Origin: Streptomyces sp. Ag109_O5-10
GTDB lineage: Bacteria; Actinomycetota; Actinomycetes; Streptomycetales; Streptomycetaceae
Length of the DNA: 64,000 bases
Assembly (NCBI RefSeq): GCF_900105755.1
Contig: NZ_FNTQ01000001.1
Location: forward strand, 7,192,001 to 7,256,000
Direction of reading: 5' to 3'
The first letter of the stretch is position 1; each line of letters starts with the position of its first letter. The notes beneath the pieces were generated by a model. That model was not told where the DNA came from. It saw only the letters and a list, made by a program, of their open reading frames with translations, and ran no database searches. Shown here piece by piece: positions 17,401 to 25,639 of this stretch. Made by a program: the position numbers and the translations under genes.

Positions 17401-17766
17401 GGGCTCCGGGACGGCGGCGGCCGGGGCCGCGTCACTGCTCGCGGACCTCCCCGCCCCGATCCGCCACCCACGGCCGCAGGCTCCGCTCGGGGGTGCTCAG
17501 CATCTCGCCCGGGGACAGCTCGTCGGCCCGCGCACCTCCTCCTGGCGGAAGTGGTCCACCCGCAGTCCGGCGGCGGCCCGCCGCCGACCTCACGATCCGG
17601 GCTCCCTTCCACCAACCGCGTTCTCTGTCAGGGGCATTGACGAAACTCGGCCGTCCTCCTACCTTCATCCGCGTCGTCCCTCATACGTCATATATGAGAC
17701 GCGATACGCGAGATCAGATACGTCAGATCAGGCCCCGCACCTGACACGTGACCCCGGGAGGCGCGC
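17401..17766. other. Gene-poor stretch before the GntR operon
   Basis: About 365 nt with no frame that shows family features. The first part is probably further wreckage of the MBL-fold gene. The last ~100 nt drop sharply in GC and hold the promoter/operator region of the GntR gene, including the palindrome at 17688-17697. Confidence 0.4.
17688..17697. promoter_or_regulatory. Palindromic AT-rich site, likely GntR autoregulatory operator
   Basis: A perfect 10-bp palindrome TCATATATGA sits in an AT-rich island 70 nt upstream of the GntR gene. It lies within the longer stretch CTCATACGTCATATATGAG, whose ends repeat CTCATA/TATGAG. FadR-type GntR regulators bind short palindromes of this kind near their own promoters. 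Confidence 0.45.
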
Positions 17767-18432
17767 ATGACCTCTGTGCCCGTGCCGATTCCGTCGCGGA
17801 CGCAGTTCGTGCTGGACGCGATCAAGCACCGCATCCTGACAGGGCGGCTGACGCCCGGTCAGGCCCTGGTGGAGACCGAGCTCGCCGCGCAGTTCGGGGT
17901 GTCCAAGACGCCCGTGCGGGAGGCGCTCAAGACCCTCGCCGGGACCGGGCTGGTCGTGATGAGCCAGTACAAGGGCGTCACGGTGCGCAGGGTGGACGCG
18001 GACATGGCGCGGGAGGTCTACGACGTGCGGCTGCTCCTGGAACCCGAGGCGCTGCGGCGGGCCGTCCGGCGAGGCGCCTCCCTCGACGCCGCCCGGGACG
18101 CCCTCACCCGTGCCGGCGACGCCACCGACACCGCCGAACGCTCCCTCGCCAACCGCGACTTCCACCGCGCCCTCTACCTCCCGTGCGGCAACCCGCTCCT
18201 CGGCCGGATGCTCGACGAGGTCCGCGACCAGGCCGCCCTCGTCTCCGCGGTCGCCTGGGCCGCCTCCCCATCCTGGGAGCAGGAGGCCGGTGAGCACCGG
18301 GAGATCCTGCGGCTGGCGCTGGACGGTGACGCCGACGGTGCCGCCCGCGCCCTGCACACCCACATCGCGTCCTTCGTCGACCGGGCGTTTCCCCGGGCGG
18401 CAGGCCACGCGGAACAGGAAGGCCAGGAATGA
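17767..18432 (+). CDS. GntR-family regulator, FadR/FCD subfamily
   Basis: 221 residues. The N-terminal winged helix (LVETELAAQFGVSKTPVREALKTLAG, the classic GntR signature) is followed by an FCD all-helical domain (DVRLLLEPEAL, NRDFHRALY, EHREILRLALDGDADGA). GGGAGG lies at 17756-17761, 5 nt before the ATG. It heads the operon with the DHDPS-type lyase (ATGA overlap), dehydratase and oxidoreductase and probably represses it until a sugar acid or keto-deoxy acid is bound. Confidence 0.92.
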   Translation: MTSVPVPIPSRTQFVLDAIKHRILTGRLTPGQALVETELAAQFGVSKTPVREALKTLAGTGLVVMSQYKGVTVRRVDADMAREVYDVRLLLEPEALRRAVRRGASLDAARDALTRAGDATDTAERSLANRDFHRALYLPCGNPLLGRMLDEVRDQAALVSAVAWAASPSWEQEAGEHREILRLALDGDADGAARALHTHIASFVDRAFPRAAGHAEQEGQE

Positions 18433-19340
18433 GCAGCGTGCTGTTCGAGAGCCAACGGGCGGCGCTGGCCGACGTGGTGGCCATCCCGGTGACCCCGTTC
18501 GCCGCGGACGGCGGCGTCGACCAGGACGCCCACCGGGCCCTGCTGCGCCGGCTCCTCGACGGCGGCGTCCGCACCCTCACCCCCAACGGCAACACCGGTG
18601 AGTTCTACGCCCTCGCCCCGCAGGAGCGGCAGCTGGTCACCGAGCTGACCCTCGACGAGGCCGGGGACCGGGCGGCCGTCCTGGCCGGGGTCGGGCACGA
18701 CATCGCGACCGCCGTCGCCGGCGCCCGGCACGCCCGCGAGCACGGCGCGCAGATGGTGATGGTCCATCAGCCCGTGCATCCGTACGTGTCGCAGGCGGGC
18801 TGGGTCGACTACCACCGGGCCGTCGCCGCGGCCGTCCCCGAGCTCGGTGTCGTCCCGTACATCCGCAACCCCCAGCTCCCCGGCGCCCGGCTCGCCGAAC
18901 TCGCGGACGCCTGCCCCAACGTGATCGGTGTCAAGTACGCCGTCCCGGACGCCGCCAAGTTCGCCGCCTTCGCCCGGGACGCGGGGCTCGACCGGTTCGT
19001 CTGGGTCGCCGGGCTCGCCGAGCCCTACGCACCCTCCTACTTCTCGGCCGGCGCCACCGGCTTCACCTCCGGCCTCGTGAACGTCGCGCCGGCCGTTTCG
19101 CTGACCATGATCGAAGCGCTTCGATCCGGTGACTACCCGGCCGCCATGAAGGTCTGGGAACGGATCCGCCGGTTCGAGGAACTCCGGGCCGCGGACGGCT
19201 CAGCCGACAACGTCACCGTCGTCAAGGAGGCCCTGGCCGCCCTCGGCCTCTGCCGCCGCGACGTCCGCCCGCCCAGCAGGCAGCTGCCCGAGGAACGGCG
19301 CGCGGAGGTAGCCGCCATAGCCGCCGGGTGGTCGCTGTGA
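18429..19340 (+). CDS. DHDPS/NAL-family lyase or dehydratase of 2-keto-3-deoxy sugar acids
   Basis: 303 residues. DHDPS-family hallmarks: GNTGE at 54-58, Y144 (VVPYIRNP) and Schiff-base K169 (GVKYAV). Placement between a GntR regulator and an IlvD/Edd sugar-acid dehydratase points to the next catabolic step on a 2-keto-3-deoxy aldonate. That could be retro-aldol cleavage, or dehydration to alpha-ketoglutarate semialdehyde as in L-2-keto-3-deoxyarabonate dehydratase. Sequence alone does not decide. Both ends overlap neighbours by 4 nt. Confidence 0.8.
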   Translation: MSSVLFESQRAALADVVAIPVTPFAADGGVDQDAHRALLRRLLDGGVRTLTPNGNTGEFYALAPQERQLVTELTLDEAGDRAAVLAGVGHDIATAVAGARHAREHGAQMVMVHQPVHPYVSQAGWVDYHRAVAAAVPELGVVPYIRNPQLPGARLAELADACPNVIGVKYAVPDAAKFAAFARDAGLDRFVWVAGLAEPYAPSYFSAGATGFTSGLVNVAPAVSLTMIEALRSGDYPAAMKVWERIRRFEELRAADGSADNVTVVKEALAALGLCRRDVRPPSRQLPEERRAEVAAIAAGWSL

Positions 19341-21082
19341 GCCCCGGTGGGAGCGCCCCGCGCAGGCGGCCCGAGGAGCTGCGGAGCCACCAGTGGTACG
19401 GCACCGAAGGGCTCCGCTCCTTCAGTCACCGCGCCCGTACCCGCCAGCTCGGCTACCTCCCCGAGGAGCACCTCGGCAAGCCGGTCATCGCCGTCCTCAA
19501 CACCTGGTCGGACATCAATCCCTGTCATGCGCACCTCCGTGAGCGGGCGCAGGCGGTCAAGCGGGGAGTGTGGCAGGCGGGCGGGTTCCCGCTGGAGTTC
19601 CCGGTCGCCACCCTCTCGGAGACCTTCCAGAAGCCGACCCCGATGCTCTACCGCAACCTCCTCGCCATGGAGACGGAGGAGCTGCTGCGGTCGTACCCGG
19701 TCGACGGGGCCGTGCTGATGGGCGGCTGCGACAAGTCCACCCCGGCCCTCCTGATGGGCGCGGCCTCGGTGGACCTGCCGGCCGTCTTCGTGCCGGCCGG
19801 GCCCATGCTCCCGGGCCACTGGCGGGGCGAGGTCCTCGGTTCCGGCACCGACATGTGGAAGTACTGGGACGACAGGCGCGCCGGGCTCATCGGCGACTGC
19901 GAGATGACGGAGCTGGAGAGCGGACTGGCCCGTTCGCCCGGCCACTGCATGACCATGGGGACGGCCTCCACCCTCACCGCCGCCGCCGAGGCGCTCGGCG
20001 TGACCGTCCCGGGCGCGTCCAGCATCCCGGCCGTCGACTCCGGGCACGACCGGATGGCCGCCCGGGCGGGGATGCGGATCGTCGAACTCGTGCACCGGGA
20101 CCGGAGGCTGTCCGAGCTGCTCACCCGCGACGCCTTCGAGGACGCGGTCACCACCGTCCTGGGGCTCGGCGGCTCCACCAACGCCGTCATCCACCTCATC
20201 GCCATGGCCGGCCGGGCGGGTGTGCGCCTCACCCTCGACGACTTCGACCGCATCGCGCGCACCGTGCCCGTCCTCGCCGACGTCCGCCCCGGCGGGCAGC
20301 GGTACCTCATGGAGGACTTCCACTTCGCGGGCGGCCTCCCCGGCTTCCTCTCCCGCATCCCCGACCTGCTCCACCTCGACCGGCCGACGGTGTCGTACGA
20401 CACCTACCGCGAGCAGCTCGCCGGCGCCCGGGTGCACGACGACGACGTCATCAGGACCCGCGGCAACCCGGTGGCCGCCGAGGGCGGGGTCGCCGTGCTG
20501 CGCGGCAACCTCTGCCCGGACGGCGCGGTCATCAAGCACATCGCCGCCGAACCGCGGCTGCTCGAGCACACGGGTCCCGCCGTCGTCTTCGACGACTACC
20601 GGACCATGCAGCGCACCATCGACGACCCCTCCCTCGGGATCACCGCCGACAGCGTGCTCGTCCTGCGCAACGTCGGCCCCAGGGGCGGCCCCGGCATGCC
20701 CGAGTACGGCATGCTGCCCATCCCCGACCACCTCCTCAAGCAGGGCGTGCGGGACATGGTGCGGATCTCCGACGCCCGGATGAGCGGCACCAGTTACGGC
20801 GCCTGCGTGCTGCACGTCGCCCCCGAGGCGTACGTCGGCGGTCCGCTCGCCCTGGTCCGCACCGGGGACCCCATCACCCTGGACGTCGCGGCCCGCACCC
20901 TGCGACTCGACGTGGAGGAAGCGGAGCTGGCGCGGCGGCGGGCCGCGTGGTCGCCGCCGCCCGTGCGGTACCGACGCGGGTACGGCGCCCTCTACGACCA
21001 GCAGATCACCCAGGCCGACACCGGCTGCGACTTCGAGTTCCTGGCCCGGCCGGGAGAAGTGCCGGACCCGTACGCGGGCTGA
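19337..21082 (+). CDS. IlvD/Edd-family aldonate dehydratase (arabonate-dehydratase-like)
   Basis: 581 residues. Iron-sulfur dehydratase family removing water from an aldonate to give the 2-keto-3-deoxy acid. Cluster cysteines appear in NPCHAHL, MGGCDKS and GDCEMTE. The Mg2+/substrate region includes SGTDMWKYWDDRRAG, VLGLGGSTNAV, GPRGGPGMPEYGML and the closing DARMSGTSYGAC. The WKYWDD segment is typical of sugar-acid rather than branched-chain amino-acid dehydratases; the exact sugar acid is not decided. GTG 19337 overlaps the preceding stop; a GTG 9 nt upstream is a weaker choice. Confidence 0.85.
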   Translation: MSPGGSAPRRRPEELRSHQWYGTEGLRSFSHRARTRQLGYLPEEHLGKPVIAVLNTWSDINPCHAHLRERAQAVKRGVWQAGGFPLEFPVATLSETFQKPTPMLYRNLLAMETEELLRSYPVDGAVLMGGCDKSTPALLMGAASVDLPAVFVPAGPMLPGHWRGEVLGSGTDMWKYWDDRRAGLIGDCEMTELESGLARSPGHCMTMGTASTLTAAAEALGVTVPGASSIPAVDSGHDRMAARAGMRIVELVHRDRRLSELLTRDAFEDAVTTVLGLGGSTNAVIHLIAMAGRAGVRLTLDDFDRIARTVPVLADVRPGGQRYLMEDFHFAGGLPGFLSRIPDLLHLDRPTVSYDTYREQLAGARVHDDDVIRTRGNPVAAEGGVAVLRGNLCPDGAVIKHIAAEPRLLEHTGPAVVFDDYRTMQRTIDDPSLGITADSVLVLRNVGPRGGPGMPEYGMLPIPDHLLKQGVRDMVRISDARMSGTSYGACVLHVAPEAYVGGPLALVRTGDPITLDVAARTLRLDVEEAELARRRAAWSPPPVRYRRGYGALYDQQITQADTGCDFEFLARPGEVPDPYAG

Positions 21083-21101
21083 CCCCGGCCGGTGATCCTG
21101 A

Positions 21102-21310
21102 ATCAGCGGCTTCATCAGGAACGTGCCGTACTCCCCGGAGGAGGCCGCCTGGGCAACGTGCCGTACTCCCCGGAGGAGGCCGCTTGGGCCGCCGGCTGCA
21201 CCCGGCTCACGGCCTTCCCCGTCCTCGTCCCGCCGCTGCTCGTGATCGTCTTCACCTTCGTCCAGAAGCGGCTGATCACCGGCTTCGGCGCGGGGGCGGT
21301 GAAGGCATGA
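21102..21310 (+). pseudogene. Remnant of a MalG-type sugar ABC permease
   Basis: The frame from 21102 reads SGFIRNVPYSPEEAAW, the start of a permease EAA loop. The downstream frame (to the stop at 21310) reads the last helix and tail of a permease (FPVLVPPLLVIVFTFVQKR, ending AGAVKA). A 35-bp tandem duplication at 21120-21189 separates the two frames, and about 60 residues that normally lie between EAA loop and last helix are missing. Everything upstream of the EAA loop is gone too. It sits between the dehydratase and oxidoreductase genes, so the operon once had its own importer. Confidence 0.75.
21120..21189. repeat. 35-bp tandem duplication
   Basis: Two adjacent 35-bp copies, 21120-21154 and 21155-21189, differ at one base (C in the first, T in the second near the end). 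35 is not a multiple of three, so the duplication throws the permease remnant out of frame. Confidence 0.9.
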
Positions 21311-21380
21311 GACACCTCGCGGGCGGACCGGAGAAAACGCTTACTCTGCTCGCAATGATCGACGACGCAGGGAGGACGCT

Positions 21381-22529
21381 GTGAACTCTTCGCCCATCGA
21401 CCTCGTACTGGCGGGGGCGCGCGGCCACGGCCGATGGCACCTGGAGAACATCCGCCGGCTCCAGGAGAAGGGGGTCGTACGCCTCGCCGGGATCTGCGAG
21501 CTGACCCCGCTGGGCGCCGACGAGCTGCCTAAGGGGCTCGGGCAGCCCGCCCAGTCGGCGGACTTCGGCGCCCTTCTCGATACGACCGGCGCCCGGATCG
21601 CCGTGATCTGCACGCCCATCCCCACCCACACGGACCTCGCCCTGACGGCCGCCGAGCGGGGCGTGCACCTGCTCCTGGAGAAGCCGCCCGCGCCGTCGTA
21701 CGCCGAGTTCCGGCGGATGGCCGACGGGGTCGCGAAGGCGGGCGTGGCCTGCCAGATCGGCTTCCAGTCGCTCGGCTCGCACGCCGTGCCCGCGATCCGG
21801 CGGCTGATCGAGGAGGGCGCCGTCGGCGACGTGCTGGGCGTGGGCGGCGCGGGCGCCTGGGCCCGCCCCGAGGCCTACTACCGGCGGGCGCCCTGGGCCG
21901 GCAAGCGGCGGCTGAACGGCGTCGACGTCGTCGACGGGGTCCTCACCAACCCCCTCGCGCACGCCGTCGCCACCGGCCTCGCCCTGCTCGGCACGGACCG
22001 CGCCGAGGACGTCACCGGCATCGAGACCGAGTTGCTGCGCGCCAACGACATCGAGTCCGACGACACCTCCTGCGTCCGCGTCACCACCCCGCGCGGCCCG
22101 GTCACGGTCGCGGCCACGCTCTGCGCCGAGGAACCGGGGGACCCGTACGTCGTGGTGCACGGCACCGGCGGCCGGATCACCCACTGGTACAAGCAGGACC
22201 GGGTGCTGGTGCAGCGGGCCGGCCACGGCCCGGAGGAGACCGAGTACGGCAGCACGGACCTGCTGGAGAACCTCGCCGACCACCTCACCACCGGCGCGGC
22301 CCTGCTGGTGGAGCCGGACGCGACCGGCGCCTTCATGAAGGTCGTCGAAGCGATTCGTCTGGCCGGCGACCCGGCCGCGCTGCCCGCCGGCGCCTGGCAC
22401 CGCCTGCCCGAGGACGGCCGCCGGGTCGTGACCGGCATCGACGCCCTGGTCGCGGCCGGCGCCGACACCCTCTCCCTCTACTCCGAACTGGGCGCCCCCT
22501 GGGCCCCGCCCGAGGAGATGAGCCGATGA
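21381..22529 (+). CDS. Gfo/Idh/MocA-family oxidoreductase
   Basis: 382 residues. N-terminal Rossmann domain (LVLAGARGHGRWHLENIRRL, CTPIPTHTDLA, then the EKPP motif with the catalytic Lys) and a C-terminal alpha/beta domain (NPLAHAVATGLALLG). Family members use NAD(P) to oxidise sugars or cyclitols. Following the GntR, lyase and dehydratase genes, it may oxidise an aldose to the aldonate that the dehydratase uses. GTG 21381 has GGAGG at 21371-21375. The stop overlaps an ATG (22526) in degenerate DNA, as if a coupled downstream gene has been lost. Confidence 0.85.
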   Translation: MNSSPIDLVLAGARGHGRWHLENIRRLQEKGVVRLAGICELTPLGADELPKGLGQPAQSADFGALLDTTGARIAVICTPIPTHTDLALTAAERGVHLLLEKPPAPSYAEFRRMADGVAKAGVACQIGFQSLGSHAVPAIRRLIEEGAVGDVLGVGGAGAWARPEAYYRRAPWAGKRRLNGVDVVDGVLTNPLAHAVATGLALLGTDRAEDVTGIETELLRANDIESDDTSCVRVTTPRGPVTVAATLCAEEPGDPYVVVHGTGGRITHWYKQDRVLVQRAGHGPEETEYGSTDLLENLADHLTTGAALLVEPDATGAFMKVVEAIRLAGDPAALPAGAWHRLPEDGRRVVTGIDALVAAGADTLSLYSELGAPWAPPEEMSR

Positions 22530-23126
22530 GGGGCGACCGTCGGCCGGGTGCCGCGGACGCCGGGGCCGCCGCCTCCCCGCACTTCCGCGTCACTCCCTGC
22601 TGACCCGGACAGAAGAGCCGATCGATGAACGGCAGCATCCGCGGGCGACCAGGGCGACCGGGGCGACCGGGGCGACCAGGGCGACCAGGGCGACCAGGGC
22701 GACAAGGGCGGCGAGGGCTCCGGGAGGGCACGATCACCTTCTGGGACGACAACGGCGGTGTCCGCACCGACAATCCGCCGGCTCGACGGTCCCGGAGGTC
22801 CTCGCCCGCCAGTACTTCGCACGCCGCCGCCACGTCGAGAGTGTCGAGAGTGACGTCGACTTCGTCTTCGGGCGGCCCACGGCCGGGTACGAGGGCTGCC
22901 ACCTCCGCACCCTGAACCGGACCGACCTGACGGGCGCCGCGTAGGGGTTCGTCCTCGCCCCGTCGGCGGCCGTCGCCCACCCGCACGGCTTCCCGGTGAG
23001 CCGGAGCCGCATCAGCAGCGAGGCCCCGGACGCCGCCCACGCCTTCTCCTTGGCCGCCGTCGGCTCCGGGACGACCGCGGGGATGCCCCGGCGGGCCGGT
23101 CGGCCGACCCGCCGAGGAAGCACGCG
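22530..23126. other. Degenerate region with collagen-like repeat, no intact gene
   Basis: About 600 nt between the oxidoreductase and the P450 gene. The ATG overlapping the previous stop runs only 25 codons. An ATG at 22625 opens a 96-codon frame that begins with a Gly-Arg-Pro repeat and then loses any protein-like pattern. Another frame (about 22770-22945) has the protein-like stretch YFARRRHVESVESDVDFVFG but no start. I read this as the remains of one or more coupled genes plus an expanded repeat; I do not recognise the ancestor. Confidence 0.5.
22643..22705 (+). repeat. Seven tandem copies of a 9-bp unit
   Basis: Seven consecutive nonamers of consensus GGGCGACCA (fourth-to-last variants end CG, last ends CAA), then a degenerate eighth. 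Translated in the 22625 frame the array gives GRPGRPGRP..., and one frame over gives GDQGDRGDRG...; both are Gly-X-Y triplets as in collagen-like proteins. Confidence 0.9.
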
Positions 23127-24494
23127 CTAGAGGCCGGCCCCGGCTCCGGCACGGATCCGGGGGCGGACGGTCATCCGCAGGGTGTGCGGCCTGACGGTGA
23201 GCCGGGCCACCTGGCGGATGACCTGGCCCTCGGAGAGTTCCAGCCGTACCGAACGCAGCATCGTCGCGAGCGCCGTGACCATCTCGGTGAGGGCGAGACG
23301 GTCCCCCATGCACTTGTGCTTGCCGTCCCCGAAGGGCAGGAACGCGCCCGGCGGAAGCTCCTGCGCGGGGTCCGCCCACCGGTCCGGGGAGAAGGCCTGC
23401 GGGTCGGGGAAGCGCTCGGGGTCGCGGTGCAGGGCGTGCTGGCAGTAGGCCAGTTCGGTGCCGGCGGGCAGGGTCCAGTCGCCGAGCCGGGTCTCCTCGG
23501 TGGTGCGGCGGGTGACCAGCCAGCCGGGGTGGTGCAGCCGCAGGGACTCGGTGATCACCCGGTTCAGGTACGGCAGCCGGGGCACGTCGTCGAAGGCGAC
23601 CGGCCGTTCGCCGAGGACCTCGTCCAGCTCGGCCAGGATCCGGGCCTCGACATCGGGGTTGCGGGCGAGTTCGTAGAGGGTCCAGGACAGTACCGACGCC
23701 GTGGTCTCGGTGCCCGCGACGGCCAGGGTGAGGATCTCGGAGCAGATCTGATGCCCGGTCAGCGGCTCGCCGGTCTCCTCGTCGACGGCGCGCAGCAGCA
23801 TGGACAGCATGTCCCCGGTGTCGTGCCCGGAGGCCTGCAGATCGTCGACGGCCGTGGTGATGGTGGCGCGTACGCCGTCCCGGGCCCGGTCGAAGCGGCG
23901 GTTGAAGGGCAGCGGCAGGCGTTCGGCCCAGTCGGGCACCATGATGCGGACACCCACGTCGTTCAGCACCACCGACAGGTCGCTGCGCAGCCGGCGGAAG
24001 ACGGCGTCGTCGAGGCTGCCGGCGAACACGGTCTTGGCCAGCATGTCGAGGCTGAGCCCGACCATCGCCTCGCGTACGTCGAGGGTCCGCCCGGGCTCCC
24101 AGCGGGCGACCGTGGCCGTCACCTCGCCGCGCATGATGTCGACGTACCGGCTGATCTCGGTGTGGGCGAACGCCGGTTGCAGCTGGCGGCGCTTGCGTAC
24201 GTGGTTCCGGCCGACGGCGGTGACGACACTGTCGCCCAGCAGCTGGCCCAGCTTGTCGTAGAGCCGGCCCTTGTCGAGGGTGGGCCCCAGGGCCTTGAGC
24301 ATCTGGTGGATCAGGGCCGGGTCCTGGACCACGATGGTGCGCGTCCCGGGTTGCAGGACGATCTCCACGAGCGGCTCCCGTGTCTCGCGCAGCGAGTCGA
24401 TGAAGCCGAGGTTGTCGCGCATCTTCAACGCGTGGCCGATGAACGGAAACGATCCTGCGGCGCGGGGTATGGGGGGAGGCGCGGTGGACGTCAC
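23127..24494 (-). CDS. Cytochrome P450
   Basis: 455 residues, soluble. The I-helix oxygen-binding motif is AGTETT, the K-helix ExxR is ESLR, and the heme-binding loop FGDGKHKCMG puts the axial cysteine at C395. The relatively long form and Pro-rich N-terminus resemble terpenoid/fatty-acid-type bacterial P450s such as the pentalenene oxygenase group, but no terpene synthase or ferredoxin gene is adjacent, so the substrate is unknown. The start (complement of 24494) is followed by a Pro-rich leader. It is divergent from the acid phosphatase gene across a 265-bp region with a strong inverted repeat. Confidence 0.9.
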   Translation of the reverse strand: MTSTAPPPIPRAAGSFPFIGHALKMRDNLGFIDSLRETREPLVEIVLQPGTRTIVVQDPALIHQMLKALGPTLDKGRLYDKLGQLLGDSVVTAVGRNHVRKRRQLQPAFAHTEISRYVDIMRGEVTATVARWEPGRTLDVREAMVGLSLDMLAKTVFAGSLDDAVFRRLRSDLSVVLNDVGVRIMVPDWAERLPLPFNRRFDRARDGVRATITTAVDDLQASGHDTGDMLSMLLRAVDEETGEPLTGHQICSEILTLAVAGTETTASVLSWTLYELARNPDVEARILAELDEVLGERPVAFDDVPRLPYLNRVITESLRLHHPGWLVTRRTTEETRLGDWTLPAGTELAYCQHALHRDPERFPDPQAFSPDRWADPAQELPPGAFLPFGDGKHKCMGDRLALTEMVTALATMLRSVRLELSEGQVIRQVARLTVRPHTLRMTVRPRIRAGAGAGL

Positions 24495-24629
24495 GGGTCA
24501 TCCCTTCGCGGCAATCATGGGCGCCTCTATGACTTCCCTGAGCTTTCCGCGGCGCAATCCTGTCATGCGCGTGTCCTGTGCCACGGGGTACAGGCGGGTG
24601 GGGAGGGCGGGGGAGCCCCGCGGCGGAGT

Positions 24630-24653
24630 CCGTACGACCGACCAGTCGTACGG
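24630..24653. promoter_or_regulatory. 9-bp inverted repeat, likely TetR-type operator
   Basis: CCGTACGAC, 6-nt spacer, GTCGTACGG: a perfect 24-bp dyad in the divergent region between the P450 and acid phosphatase genes, 136 nt from the P450 start and 107 nt from the phosphatase start. Size and symmetry fit a TetR- or MarR-like dimer. No regulator gene is adjacent. A hairpin is the alternative reading. Confidence 0.45.
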
Positions 24654-24759
24654 CCCGTGGTGAGTATCAATCAGATAACAGGCGTGCCGAATTTCGTGTG
24701 ATGCGCGTAGACATTGCGTGAGCTGGTGCAACACCTTCCCACCCAGACGCGGAGATTAC

Positions 24760-25557
24760 ATGCGGAAACCACTCAGAGCAGTCGCTGTCACCGCTGCCTG
24801 TGCGCTCGCCGGCGGTGCCCTCTACGGCGCCGGTGCTGCCACGGCCGGCCAGTCGACCGCGAACTCCACCCACGAGCCGTACAACATCGGGCTCCTGGTG
24901 AAGGACATCGACACCTACTACGGCACCGCCGCCGACGCCAACGGCGTCTACCAGGCCTCGCCGACCAGCCCGTACGCCAAGGACCTGGCGCGCATCGACG
25001 CGGACGCCGAGCGCTACATCGACCGGGCCGCGCGCAAGGCGCACCGCAAGGGCGAGAAGCCCGCGGTCGTCTTCGACATCGACGACACGCTGCTGCTCAG
25101 CCTGGACTACGAGAAGCGCTACAACTACACGTACAACAGCGCCACCTGGGCGGCCTACGTCAACAAGGCCGACCGCCCGGGTGTCTTCGGCAGCGCCGAG
25201 CTCGTGCAGTACGCGGCGAAGGCGGGCGTGGAGGTCTTCTACAACTCCGGCCTCAGCGAGGCGCAGCGCACCGCCGCGGTCGAGAACCTGAAGAAGATCG
25301 GTGCCGACGTCAACCTCGACAGCGCGCACATGTTCCTCAAGGACGCGGCCAACCCGCCGTCCTACCTGAGCGGCTGCGCCACCGCGGGCAGCTGGACCTG
25401 CACGACCGTGCAGTACAAGTCCGGCACCCGCAAGCACATCGAGACGGACCTCGGGTACGACATCGTCGCCAACTTCGGCGACCAGTACTCGGACCTGGAC
25501 GGCGGCCACGCGGACCGCACGTACAAGCTGCCGAACCCGACGTACTTCGTGTCGTAG
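24760..25557 (+). CDS. Secreted HAD-superfamily (class B/IIIB) acid phosphatase
   Basis: 265 residues. Signal peptide: MRKP, hydrophobic AVAVTAACALAGGALYG, then an Ala-rich cleavage region near residue 30. HAD motif I is VVFDIDDTLL (nucleophile Asp and general-acid Asp). Motif II is FYNSGLSE (Ser), and the acidic GDQYSDLDGG is motif IV. This is the HAD-IIIB acid phosphatase group, releasing phosphate outside the cell. GGAG at 24751-24754 supports ATG 24760 over an in-frame upstream GTG. Confidence 0.9.
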   Translation: MRKPLRAVAVTAACALAGGALYGAGAATAGQSTANSTHEPYNIGLLVKDIDTYYGTAADANGVYQASPTSPYAKDLARIDADAERYIDRAARKAHRKGEKPAVVFDIDDTLLLSLDYEKRYNYTYNSATWAAYVNKADRPGVFGSAELVQYAAKAGVEVFYNSGLSEAQRTAAVENLKKIGADVNLDSAHMFLKDAANPPSYLSGCATAGSWTCTTVQYKSGTRKHIETDLGYDIVANFGDQYSDLDGGHADRTYKLPNPTYFVS

Positions 25558-25605
25558 TCGAGGAAGACGGCAACCCTTTCCGGCCGCCGCGGCGACTGGG
25601 GGACA

Positions 25606-25639
25606 GAAACGGGCCGGGGCGGCCCCTCCGGCCCGTTTC
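25606..25639 (+). terminator. Terminator hairpin after acid phosphatase
   Basis: Perfect 12-bp stem (GAAACGGGCCGG / CCGGCCCGTTTC) with a 10-nt loop, 48 nt after the phosphatase stop, ending in a short T run. A good intrinsic terminator. Confidence 0.75.

Noticed and set aside
22478..22822. Minus-strand frame giving SPWSPW repeats across the 9-bp array
   Set aside because: It extends into the end of the real oxidoreductase gene, has no ribosome binding site, and the repeat gives a periodic peptide in every frame.
24495..24759. Terpene-type biosynthetic cluster around the P450
   Set aside because: The P450 resembles terpenoid oxidases, but no terpene synthase, prenyltransferase or ferredoxin gene is nearby.
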